From an uncultured Verrucomicrobiota bacterium (lineage in GTDB: Bacteria > Verrucomicrobiota > Kiritimatiellia > RFP12 > UBA3636): a stretch of DNA of 9,370 nt. The stretch's first letter is position 1. Every line of letters starts with the position of its first letter. The DNA lies in assembly GCA_946612175.1 (NCBI GenBank), contig CAMOEO010000100.1:1-9370 (forward strand), written 5' to 3'. The notes under the pieces are model-generated. The model was given only the letters and a program-made list of their open reading frames with translations. It did no database searches and was not told where the DNA came from. Position numbers and translations under genes: made by a program. This document shows positions 1-5,945 of the stretch, one piece after another.

Positions 1-182
1 GCCGTCCCGAAGCGGAGCGCCGCGGCGCCACGGCGGCCGTCGCGGAGCAGGGCGCGGAGGCCCTCCTGCGCCTTGGCGAGGGGGGCCGTGTCGACGACGC
101 GGCGCACCGCCACGGCCAGGAGCGGGCCAGCGGACGGGTCGGCGTCGTCGATGCCGAATCGGAAGAAGGGCGGCGCGGCCAT
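1..182 (-). CDS. Unrecognised protein, N-terminal 60 residues only
   Basis: An open frame on the minus strand begins at ATG 182-180 and leaves the window with no stop codon. The visible part starts MAAPPFFRFGIDDADPSAGP and continues with an Ala/Leu/Arg-rich stretch that looks helical (VAVRRVVDTAPLAKAQEG). There is no signal peptide and no membrane segment, so a cytoplasmic protein is likely. I do not recognise the family. The start lies 2 bp beyond the stop of the membrane-protein gene, so it is almost certainly the next cistron of the parvulin operon. No Shine-Dalgarno sequence sits at a usual distance, so translational coupling is the likely route of expression. The coding call rests on operon packing and the absence of stops over 60 codons, which in GC-rich DNA is only moderate evidence. 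Confidence 0.5.
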   Translation of the reverse strand, partial: MAAPPFFRFGIDDADPSAGPLLAVAVRRVVDTAPLAKAQEGLRALLRDGRRGAAALRFGT

Positions 183-184
183 GG

Positions 185-595
185 TCAGGAGCGGCTGACC
201 TCGTGGCGTTCGCGTTCCTCGCGGGAGGCGCGGAGGATGGCGCGGACGCACCGGACGACGAGAACGGCGACCAGGAGGATTCCTCCGACGGCGGCCATCC
301 CGTAGCCGAGATGGAGGAGGGGGGCGTGCCGGAGGGAGGGCTCGGGCTCGCGGAGGATGCCTCGGGCGAGGAGCGTGCCGGCGGCCAGAAGGATGGCGGG
401 AAGGAGCCAGGCGAGGATGCGGAGGTCCTCGCTGCGCTTGGCCTCCGCCTCCGACTGCATGACGAAATGGCGGTGGCGGCGGTGGTGGCGATGCCCGGTG
501 CGGGAGGAACCCGATGCCGAAGCGTCGGGCGCGGAGGCGACGGGGGCTTCGGGCGCGGATTCGGCCGGTGCGGGGGCGGGAGAGGGGTCGGACAT
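185..595 (-). CDS. Small two-helix membrane protein with His/Arg cluster
   Basis: This 136-residue protein has a disordered Pro/Ala/Ser-rich N-terminus (residues 1-33), a basic cluster GHRHHRRHRHF (34-44), and two hydrophobic helices at about 60-80 and 97-116 joined by a short polar loop. A charged tail follows (RASREERERHEVSRS). No signal peptide is seen, so both ends probably face the same side of the inner membrane, likely the cytoplasm given the basic flanks. An in-frame ATG at 640 lies inside the parvulin gene. I chose the ATG at 595 because it falls 4 nt after the parvulin stop codon and leaves a compact operon. The family is not recognised. The His/Arg cluster could bind metal or nucleic acid, but nothing here proves that. 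It is probably co-transcribed with the parvulin upstream and the unrecognised gene downstream. Confidence 0.7.
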   Translation of the reverse strand: MSDPSPAPAPAESAPEAPVASAPDASASGSSRTGHRHHRRHRHFVMQSEAEAKRSEDLRILAWLLPAILLAAGTLLARGILREPEPSLRHAPLLHLGYGMAAVGGILLVAVLVVRCVRAILRASREERERHEVSRS

Positions 596-599
596 GGGG

Positions 600-1472
600 C
601 TAGGGTTCGATGCGGGCCTTCTCGCGGAGCTCGGCGACATGGTCGGCGAGCGCCTTGCCGCGACGGTCGTGGCGGAGCAGGTCGAGGACGCGGTCGCGGA
701 CCTCGGAGAACTCGGGGACGGATTCCTTCTGCTCCTCGTTCTTGAGGATGATATGGTAGCCGAACTGCGTCTCGATGATGTCGGAGAGGCCGCCGACGGG
801 GAGCTCGAAGGCGGCCTCGTCGAACTCCTTGACCATCATGCCGTGGGAGAACCAGCCGAGCGAGCCGCCGGCCTGCTTGCCGGACGGGCAGTCGCTGTGG
901 GCGGCGGCCTCCTCGGAGAAGTCGGAACCGGCGGCGACGCGCTCGCGGATCGCACGGATCTTCGCGAGGGCGGCGAGCTTGTCGTCGGCCGACTGGGACT
1001 TGGGCGTGACGAGGATGTGCTGGGCGCGGACCTGCGCCTCGCGGCCGAACTCGGAGCGGTGCGCGGCGAAGAAGGCCTCGGCCTCGGCGTCCGTCGGCTC
1101 CGGGAGGTCGGCGGTCACCTGGGCGACGAGCTTGTCGACCTTGCGCCCGCGGCGGATCTCCTCGCGCAGCTGGACGACGTTCTGGCCCTGCTTGGCGAGG
1201 ATGGCGCGAAGGCGGTCGGGGCCGCCGGCCTCGTCGGCCATGCGGCGGAGGGAGGCCTCGACCTCCTCGTCCGTGACGGGGATGTCGAGGCGGGCGGCCT
1301 CCTGGAAGAGCAGGGCGGTGCCGATGGCCTGCTCCTCGGCGCGGCGCTTGAGCAGCGGGAGCTGGGCGCGGAGCTGCTCCTCGGGCATGCCGTGCCCGAC
1401 GTAGAAGTGGATGAGCCGGTTGAGCTCGTGCTCGACCGCCTTGGGGGGGATCTCTTGGCCGTTGACTTTCAT
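600..1472 (-). CDS. SurA/PpiC-type parvulin peptidyl-prolyl isomerase, cytoplasmic form
   Basis: This 290-residue protein is a parvulin-class peptidyl-prolyl cis-trans isomerase or chaperone. Residues 1-120 form a SurA-N-like helical chaperone region (MKVNGQEIPPKAVEHELNRL at the start). Residues about 147-245 form the parvulin domain, with VRAQHILV (147-154, His152), GGSLGWF (202-208), Met212, Phe217 and FGYHII (237-242, His240) in the expected order. A helical C-terminal tail closes the protein. The frame is open up to 1607, but ATG 1472 fits best: it matches the family's usual N-terminus, and the next upstream ATG lies inside the predicted -10 box. From this start there is no signal peptide or lipobox, unlike periplasmic SurA or lipoprotein PrsA, so a cytoplasmic role is inferred. 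It leads a minus-strand operon with a small membrane protein 4 nt downstream. Confidence 0.88.
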   Translation of the reverse strand: MKVNGQEIPPKAVEHELNRLIHFYVGHGMPEEQLRAQLPLLKRRAEEQAIGTALLFQEAARLDIPVTDEEVEASLRRMADEAGGPDRLRAILAKQGQNVVQLREEIRRGRKVDKLVAQVTADLPEPTDAEAEAFFAAHRSEFGREAQVRAQHILVTPKSQSADDKLAALAKIRAIRERVAAGSDFSEEAAAHSDCPSGKQAGGSLGWFSHGMMVKEFDEAAFELPVGGLSDIIETQFGYHIILKNEEQKESVPEFSEVRDRVLDLLRHDRRGKALADHVAELREKARIEP

Positions 1473-1487
1473 GGGCGGGAGGGGGGC

Positions 1488-1507
1488 GCGCGCCCGCCGG
1501 GGCGCGC
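1488..1507 (-). other. Stem-loop in the 5' leader of the parvulin gene
   Basis: GCGCGCCC and its exact complement GGGCGCGC flank a 4-nt loop, giving an 8-bp all-G/C stem. It lies 16-35 nt upstream of the parvulin ATG and inside the leader predicted from the promoter at 1522-1550. It is too GC-rich to breathe easily, so it could affect translation start or mRNA stability. No U-run follows, so it is not a typical intrinsic terminator. Chance occurrence in GC-rich DNA cannot be excluded. Confidence 0.45.
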
Positions 1508-1521
1508 ACGGAAGGGAACGA

Positions 1522-1550
1522 ATCATAGCAGAAGCGCCGGGAAAAGTCGA
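1522..1550 (-). promoter_or_regulatory. Candidate sigma70-type promoter of the parvulin operon
   Basis: Read on the minus strand, -35 TCGACT (1550-1545) and -10 TATGAT (1527-1522) are separated by 17 bp, and a TGC directly before the -10 makes it an extended -10. Transcription would start near 1515, giving a leader of about 43 nt before ATG 1472. The -10 matches the consensus at 5 of 6 positions and the -35 at 4 of 6. Confidence 0.6.
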
Positions 1551-1554
1551 GGGT

Positions 1555-1583
1555 TTGCGCGGAGGCGGCAAGTCTGCTAGAAT
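1555..1583 (+). promoter_or_regulatory. Candidate sigma70-type promoter of scpA-scpB-nadD
   Basis: -35 TTGCGC (1555-1560), a 17-bp spacer and -10 TAGAAT (1578-1583) are preceded by TGC, an extended -10. The predicted start point near 1590 leaves a leader of about 16 nt without a Shine-Dalgarno sequence before ATG 1606. The -35 lies 4 bp from the -35 of the divergent parvulin promoter, so RNA polymerase binding at the two sites probably overlaps and competes. Confidence 0.65.
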
Positions 1584-1605
1584 TCGCGGCCTACCGTCTA
1601 CCGCC

Positions 1606-2421
1606 ATGCTGCAGCTCCAACCCGACGACTACAAGGTCAGCCTCGAGGTCTTCGAGGGTCCGCTCGACCTCCTGCTCTACCTCATCCGCAAGGACGAGGT
1701 GGACATCTACGACATCCCCGTCGCGCGCATCGCCGACGAGTACGCCGCGTACCTCGAGACGATGAAGATGCTCGACCTCAACCTCGCGGGGGAGTTCCTC
1801 GTGATGGCGGCGACGCTCTCCTACATCAAGAGCCGGATGCTGCTGCCCGCCGAGGACCGCCCCGAGGAGGACGCCGGCGCCGAGGGCGAGGAGGGGAAGG
1901 ACCCGCGCTGGGACCTCGTGCGGCAGCTGCTCGCCTACAAGAAGTTCAAGGACGCCGCGAGCTCGCTGCTGGAGCTCGAGCGGCGCCGGCAGAACATGTT
2001 CGGCACGGCGGGCGAGCCGCTGCTGCCCGAGAGCGCGCGGGAGCAGGGCGCGCGGACGCTCGGCGAGATCGGGATCTTCGACCTCATCCGGGCGTTCCAC
2101 GAGGTCCTGGAGCGCGCGCCCGTCGAGCCGATCGGCGAGATCGAGCCGATCCGGTGGCGCGTGTCGGACAAGATCGACGAGATCCTGCGCGTCGCGAACG
2201 CGAAGGGGCGCGTCGGATTCTCCTCGCTCTTCACGCCGCAGTCCCCGCGCGGCGAGATCATCGTCACGTTCCTCGCCCTGCTGGAGCTGCTGCGGCTGCG
2301 GCAGGTCGTCGCGTCGCAGGACGCGGCGTTCGGCGAGATCGTCCTGTTCCCGCATCGCGACGAGGACCCCGCCACGGCGGGGGCGCGGCCCGTCATCGGA
2401 GGCGCCGACCATGTGGAATAG
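1606..2421 (+). CDS. scpA: ScpA, kleisin subunit of the SMC-ScpAB condensin
   Basis: ScpA bridges the SMC head domains and binds two ScpB molecules in the bacterial condensin that organises and segregates chromosomes. The 271-residue product has the diagnostic N-terminal region FEGPLDLLLYLIRKDEVDIY (16-35), continuing into DIPVARIADEY, then FLVMAATLSYIKSRMLLP (64-81). A Glu/Asp-rich linker lies at about 82-100, then helices, then a C-terminal winged helix (about 185-250) with FSSLF (205-209), EIIVTFLALLELLRL (217-231) and FGEIVL (242-247). Length is normal for the family. The frame is open further upstream, but ATG 1606 sits just after a good promoter and gives the canonical N-terminus. It is the first gene of scpA-scpB-nadD, and its last 11 bp overlap scpB, the usual arrangement for co-translation of partner subunits. 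Confidence 0.95.
   Translation: MLQLQPDDYKVSLEVFEGPLDLLLYLIRKDEVDIYDIPVARIADEYAAYLETMKMLDLNLAGEFLVMAATLSYIKSRMLLPAEDRPEEDAGAEGEEGKDPRWDLVRQLLAYKKFKDAASSLLELERRRQNMFGTAGEPLLPESAREQGARTLGEIGIFDLIRAFHEVLERAPVEPIGEIEPIRWRVSDKIDEILRVANAKGRVGFSSLFTPQSPRGEIIVTFLALLELLRLRQVVASQDAAFGEIVLFPHRDEDPATAGARPVIGGADHVE
2398..2402 (+). promoter_or_regulatory. Ribosome binding site of scpB
   Basis: GGAGG lies inside the end of scpA, 8 nt before ATG 2411. It confirms this start for scpB and lies just before the 11-bp overlap of the two genes. It is one of only three clear Shine-Dalgarno sites in the window, all at internal operon genes. Confidence 0.75.
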
Positions 2422-3229
2422 CGAAGCAGACCGCGACGTGGAGCTGCGCGCGATCGTCGGCGCGCTCGTGCTTGGCGCCGACCATCCGCTCACGCCCGCG
2501 GAGATCCACAAGGTCGTCGAGGACGTCGAGGTCGCGCGCCGCGCGCAGGCGGCGGACGCGCCGGAGGTGACGGACGCGGAGCTCGTCGCCGCGCAGGCGG
2601 AGGAGGACGTCGCGGCGGGGCGCACGACGGGCGCGATCCCGAAGGCTGAGGCCGACGCGGCGATCGCCGCGGCCCGCGCCGCGCGCGAGGCGCGCGAGAA
2701 GGCGGCCGCGGCGCAGCCCGCCGCGAAGATCTGCCCGCCCGCGGAGATCCGCCGCGCCGTCGCGGAGGTGCGCGAGCGCCTCGCGAAGGCCGGGGTCGGG
2801 TTCGAGCTGGCGGAGGTGAACGGCGGCTATCGCCTCATGAGCGCCGAGGCCTGCGGGCCGTGGCTGCGGCAGATGCTGAGCAAGGGGCGCGCGACGGTGC
2901 TCTCGCGCCCGGCGATCGAGACGCTCGCGATCATCGCCTACCGCCAGCCCGTCTCGCGCTCGGAGATCGAGAGCGTGCGCGGCGTGAACGCGGGCCACGT
3001 GATCAAGGCGCTCATGGAGATGCAGCTGGTGCGCATCGTCGGCCGCAGCGACCTGCCCGGGCGGCCGTTCCTCTTCGGGACGACGCCGGCGTTCCTGGAG
3101 CACTTCGGCCTCAAGAGCCTCGACGACCTGGAGAAGATCGAGGGGGCGCAGGACCTTGCGCGCCCGCGCGAGAACGCGGCCGCTGCGAACGCGCCGCGCC
3201 AGGCCGAGTTCACGATGCAGGTCAAGTAG
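2411..3229 (+). CDS. scpB: ScpB, winged-helix subunit of SMC-ScpAB, with an Ala-rich insertion
   Basis: ScpB dimerises and binds the middle of ScpA in the SMC complex. In this 272-residue protein, residues 10-40 (ELRAIVGALVLGADHPLTPA and onward) start the first winged helix, and VRERLAKAGVGFELAEVNGGYRL (120-142) completes it. The conserved second half is clear: LSRPAIETLAIIAYRQPVSR (164-183), SVRGVN (188-193), GRSDLPGRP (211-219), LFGTTPAFLEHFGLKSLDDL (221-240). Between the two halves of the first winged helix, about residues 41-108 form an Ala/Glu/Lys-rich, probably helical or coiled segment. ScpB proteins usually have a short connection there and run about 180-200 residues. The gene overlaps scpA by 11 bp and is followed by nadD, whose Shine-Dalgarno sequence overlaps its stop codon. 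Confidence 0.93.
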   Translation: MWNSEADRDVELRAIVGALVLGADHPLTPAEIHKVVEDVEVARRAQAADAPEVTDAELVAAQAEEDVAAGRTTGAIPKAEADAAIAAARAAREAREKAAAAQPAAKICPPAEIRRAVAEVRERLAKAGVGFELAEVNGGYRLMSAEACGPWLRQMLSKGRATVLSRPAIETLAIIAYRQPVSRSEIESVRGVNAGHVIKALMEMQLVRIVGRSDLPGRPFLFGTTPAFLEHFGLKSLDDLEKIEGAQDLARPRENAAAANAPRQAEFTMQVK

Positions 3230-3235
3230 GAGAGG
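3228..3235 (+). promoter_or_regulatory. Ribosome binding site of nadD
   Basis: AGGAGAGG overlaps the scpB stop codon (TAG 3227-3229) and stands 7 nt before ATG 3243. It fixes the nadD start over in-frame upstream codons and indicates coupled translation with scpB. Confidence 0.8.
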
Positions 3236-3242
3236 GCGCGCG

Positions 3243-3848
3243 ATGGCGGGGGAGCGGATCGGCGTCTTCGGCGGGAGCTTCGACCCCGTGCACGCCGGGC
3301 ATCTCGCGCTGGCGCGGCGGGCGCTCGACGCGGTGCGGCTCGACCGGGTGCTGTTCGTGCCGGCGGCGGATTCGCCCTTCAAGATCGGGCGCATGCACGC
3401 GCCGGCGGCGGACCGCGAGGCGATGCTGCGCCTCGCGGTCGCGGACGAGCCGCGGTTCGGGGTGTCGCGCGCGGAGATCGACCGCGGCGGGGTGTCGTAC
3501 ACCTACGACACGCTGCTGCGGCTGCGCGAGGAGCTGCCGAGCGCGGAGCTGTTCTTCCTGCTCGGCGCGGACGCGCTCGCGGGGCTGCACGGCTGGCGCC
3601 GCGCGGACGAGCTCGTGCGGCTCTGCCGCTTCGTGGGGTTCGGGCGCGGCGGCGCGCGGCCCGACCCGGACGCGCTCGGGTTCGACCCCGCCACGAACGC
3701 GCGGCTCGCGGCGGACTTCGTCGCGGACCTCGACGTCCCGGCCTCCTCCACCGAGGTGCGCGACCTCCTCTCCGCCGGCCGCGACGCCTCGGCGCTCCTG
3801 CCCCAGGCCGTGGCGGAGTACATCCGCCGCCGCGGGCTGTATCGCTAG
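3243..3848 (+). CDS. nadD: NadD, nicotinate-nucleotide adenylyltransferase
   Basis: NadD transfers AMP from ATP to nicotinate mononucleotide, giving nicotinate adenine dinucleotide, a step shared by de novo and salvage NAD synthesis in the cytoplasm. The 201-residue product has the nucleotidyltransferase signature GGSFDPVHAGH (10-20) with the HxGH pair His17/His20, then SYTYDTLLRL (85-94), FLLGAD (105-110), HGWRRADEL (116-124), and the C-terminal ASSTEVRDLL (167-176), matching the family's ISSTxIR motif. Length is normal. The substrate-loop motif, often PPHK, reads SPFK (44-47), a variant resembling Bacteroidota enzymes. It is the last gene of the scp operon and ends 17 bp from the convergent ruvC. 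I see no convincing intrinsic terminator between them. Confidence 0.95.
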   Translation: MAGERIGVFGGSFDPVHAGHLALARRALDAVRLDRVLFVPAADSPFKIGRMHAPAADREAMLRLAVADEPRFGVSRAEIDRGGVSYTYDTLLRLREELPSAELFFLLGADALAGLHGWRRADELVRLCRFVGFGRGGARPDPDALGFDPATNARLAADFVADLDVPASSTEVRDLLSAGRDASALLPQAVAEYIRRRGLYR

Positions 3849-3865
3849 AGCGGCCCGCCCCGACG

Positions 3866-4549
3866 CTACCGCCCCGGGACGAGACGGGCGTGGAGGTGCG
3901 TCATCGCGATGGCGAGGGCGTCGGCGGAGTCCTCCTGCGGGAGGTCCGGGAGGCGGAAGACGGCCTGCATCATGCGCTGCATCCGTTCCTTGGTGGCCGA
4001 GCCGGAGCCCGTCACGGCGCGCTTGACGCGGGCGGGCGGGTACTCGTGCATCGGGAGCCCGCGGCGGGCGCAGGTCGCGACCACGACGCCGCGGGCGTGG
4101 CCGAGGATAAGCGAGGTGCGGGCGTTCTTGCAGAAGAAGATGCCCTCCATCGCGACCTCGTCGGGACGGAACTCGTCGAGGTACGCGTCGAGCGTGTCGG
4201 CGATGCGGACGAGACATGCGGGCAGGGAGAGCCGCGCGGGGTTGGGAATCGGGCGGCAGTCGACGAAGGACATGTCCGCGCCGACGGCGTCGATGATCGC
4301 GAGGCCCGTGCAGCGCAGCGAGGTGTCGATGCCCAGGACGCGGACGCGGGCCCGGGGCGGAGGCTGCGGACGCGAAACCGGCCCGGGGACTCGGGGCTGA
4401 AGCCCCGAAACCGATCCGGGGACTTGGGGCTGAAGCCCCGAGCACGGAACCGGCTTCGCGGACGGGGGCGCGGAGGGGATCGCGTCCGAGGATTGGCGGG
4501 CGCGGCGGGCGCGGTAGCGCTCCACGAAGCTGGCGTCGAAGCCCCGCAT
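3866..4549 (-). CDS. ruvC: RuvC, Holliday junction resolvase with a repeat-bearing N-terminal extension
   Basis: RuvC is a dimeric Mg-dependent endonuclease that cuts Holliday junctions, normally with RuvAB. The 227-residue product has all four catalytic acids: Asp75 in LGIDTS, Glu135 in MEGIFF, and Asp207 and Asp210 in DSADALAIA. Their spacing (60, 72, 3) matches the 59, 72, 3 of E. coli RuvC. The RNase H-like core starts only near residue 68. Before it lies MRGFDASFVERYRARRARQ and a Pro/Ser-rich region containing the 11-residue repeat SGLQPxVPGxV twice. Codons just before the core offer no ATG or GTG, so the ATG at 4549, 5 nt after the UPF0210 stop, is the most plausible start. One in-frame GTG, at Val9, changes little. 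No Shine-Dalgarno sequence is seen, so coupling to the upstream gene is likely. ruvA and ruvB are not in the window. Confidence 0.92.
   Translation of the reverse strand: MRGFDASFVERYRARRARQSSDAIPSAPPSAKPVPCSGLQPQVPGSVSGLQPRVPGPVSRPQPPPRARVRVLGIDTSLRCTGLAIIDAVGADMSFVDCRPIPNPARLSLPACLVRIADTLDAYLDEFRPDEVAMEGIFFCKNARTSLILGHARGVVVATCARRGLPMHEYPPARVKRAVTGSGSATKERMQRMMQAVFRLPDLPQEDSADALAIAMTHLHARLVPGR
4373..4441. repeat. Two tandem 33-bp palindrome-bearing repeats inside ruvC
   Basis: Unit 1 is 4373-4405 and unit 2 is 4406-4438, with three mismatches between them, all transitions. Each begins CGAAACCG, continues CCGGGGACT, and ends in GGGGCTGAAGCCC. The core TCGGGGCT-GA-AGCCCCGA (4391-4408) is a perfect 8-bp inverted repeat; the second (4424-4441) has one mismatch. 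The period equals 11 codons, so the reading frame of ruvC is kept. A degenerate piece follows (CGAGCACGGAACCGG, 4440-4454). The form resembles short extragenic palindromic (REP-like) elements of GC-rich genomes that have invaded a coding region. Confidence 0.85.
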
Positions 4550-4554
4550 CGCGG

Positions 4555-5934
4555 CTAGTTGGAGAGGGAGTGGATCGGGGCGGGGATGTGGCCGCCGTGG
4601 CGGACGAACCCCGCGCTGCCGTCCGGGCAGGCCGGGGCGACGACGGTCCCGTAGCCGAAGAGCCCGCCGAAGTCGACGAACTCGCCCGGGCCGGCGCCCG
4701 GGACCGGGATGACGCGCACGCCCGTCGTCTTGCGGTTCGTGACGCCGATCGCGGCCTCGTCGAGGTAGAGCCCCGCGATCGTCTCCGCGGGCGTGTCGCC
4801 CGGGACGAGGATCATGTCGAGCCCGACGGAGCAGACGCTCGTCATCGCCTCGAGCTTCTCGAGCGTGAGCGTCCCGGCCGTGACGGCCTCGCTCATCGCG
4901 TGGTCCTCCATCACGGGGATGAACGCGCCGGAGAGGCCGCCCACGGACGACGACGCGAACGAGCCGCCCTTCTTCACGGCGTCGTTGAGCATCATCACCG
5001 CGGCGGTCGTGCCGGGCGCGCCGAGTCGGCCGATGCCCATCGTCTGGTAGATCTCGCCCACGCTGTCGCCGACCTTCGAGGTCGGGGCGAGCGCGAGGTC
5101 GACGACTCCGAACGGCACGCCGAGCGCGCGCGCGACCTCGTGGCCGACGAGCTCGCCGACGCGCGTCACGCGGTAGCTCGTGTGCTTGACCTCCTCGGCG
5201 ATCTCGTCGAGCGTCGCGCCGGGGTTTCGCGCGAGGAGGCGGTCGAGCGCGCGTTTCACGACGCCGGGGCCGGAGACGCCGACGTCGATCACGACGTCCG
5301 GCTCGCCGGCGCCCAGCTCCGCGCCCGCCATGAACGGGTTGTCCTCGGGCTGGTTCGCGAAGACGACGAGCTTCGCGGCGCCGAAGCCCCGGTTCGCCTT
5401 CGTCGCCTCGGCGAGCGCGAGGCACTTCTCCGCCACGAGCGCCGCCGCGCCGACGTTGATGCCGGCCTTGGTGGAGCCGATGTTGATCGACGAGCACACG
5501 TGGCCCGTCGCGGCGAGCGCCTCGGGGATCGAGTCGATGAGCGTCCGCTCGCCGGGCGTCATGCCCTTGTGGACGAGCGCCGAGAAGCCGCCGACGAGGT
5601 CGATGCCGACCTCCTGAACGGCCTCGTCGAGCGCCTTCGCGAGGGCGACCGCGGCGTCGCGGTTCCCGGCGTGGCGCTCGAGGAGGATCGAGGCGGGCGT
5701 GATGGCGAGGCGCTTGTTGACGATCTGGACGCCGTAGCGCGCGGCGACGGCGTTCGCGGTCGGGACGAGGCGCCCGGCGGCGCGGCGGATGCGGTCGCGG
5801 ACGGCGTCGCACATCCGGGCGGGATCCTCGGACGCGCAGGCGTTGAGGTTCACGCCGATCGTAACCGTGCGCACGTCGAGGTTCTCCTCGCCGATCATGC
5901 GCAGCGTGGCGGACAGGTCGGAGGTTTCAAGCAT
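4555..5934 (-). CDS. UPF0210 / PFL-family protein of unknown function
   Basis: This 459-residue protein is a full-length member of the UPF0210 (DUF711, 'PFL family') group. Conserved stretches are GGFSALVHKG (115-124), CSSINIGSTKAGIN (147-160), NPFMAGAE (199-206), SSSVGGLSGAFIPVMED (328-344), NRKTTGVR (400-407) and the C-terminal GGHIPAPIHSLSN (447-459). Family structures show a glycyl-radical-like/PFL barrel fold, but the Gly radical loop of true pyruvate formate-lyases is not evident and the reaction is unknown. No signal peptide or membrane segment is seen, so it is cytoplasmic. The family is commonly encoded next to an ACT-domain protein (UPF0237), exactly as here: the ACT gene ends 9 nt upstream and its stop codon overlaps this gene's Shine-Dalgarno sequence. 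ruvC follows after 5 nt. Confidence 0.93.
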   Translation of the reverse strand: MLETSDLSATLRMIGEENLDVRTVTIGVNLNACASEDPARMCDAVRDRIRRAAGRLVPTANAVAARYGVQIVNKRLAITPASILLERHAGNRDAAVALAKALDEAVQEVGIDLVGGFSALVHKGMTPGERTLIDSIPEALAATGHVCSSINIGSTKAGINVGAAALVAEKCLALAEATKANRGFGAAKLVVFANQPEDNPFMAGAELGAGEPDVVIDVGVSGPGVVKRALDRLLARNPGATLDEIAEEVKHTSYRVTRVGELVGHEVARALGVPFGVVDLALAPTSKVGDSVGEIYQTMGIGRLGAPGTTAAVMMLNDAVKKGGSFASSSVGGLSGAFIPVMEDHAMSEAVTAGTLTLEKLEAMTSVCSVGLDMILVPGDTPAETIAGLYLDEAAIGVTNRKTTGVRVIPVPGAGPGEFVDFGGLFGYGTVVAPACPDGSAGFVRHGGHIPAPIHSLSN

Positions 5935-5940
5935 GGGGCG

Positions 5941-5945
5941 TCCTT
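5941..5945 (-). promoter_or_regulatory. Ribosome binding site of the UPF0210 gene
   Basis: On the minus strand AAGGA overlaps the TAA stop of the ACT gene and lies 6 nt before ATG 5934, supporting that start and coupled translation of the pair. Confidence 0.7.

Noticed and set aside
2401..2485. A 12-bp direct repeat, GGCGCCGACCAT, at 2401-2412 and 2474-2485 around the scpB start.
   Set aside because: Both copies are coding (Gly-Ala-Asp-His), and no structure links them. In this composition a 12-bp match is probably coincidental.
3849..3865. A shared terminator in the 17-bp gap between the convergent nadD and ruvC.
   Set aside because: I find no stable inverted repeat with a U-run in or next to the gap.
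4373..4441. Possible CRISPR array.
   Set aside because: There are only two repeat units, directly abutting with no spacer, and they lie inside a coding frame. No cas gene is present.
4550..5812. The ruvC frame stays open upstream as far as 5812, suggesting a 648-residue fusion protein.
   Set aside because: The upstream part is an Arg/Pro-rich low-complexity translation. The UPF0210 protein is read from the same DNA in another frame of the same strand with full family conservation.
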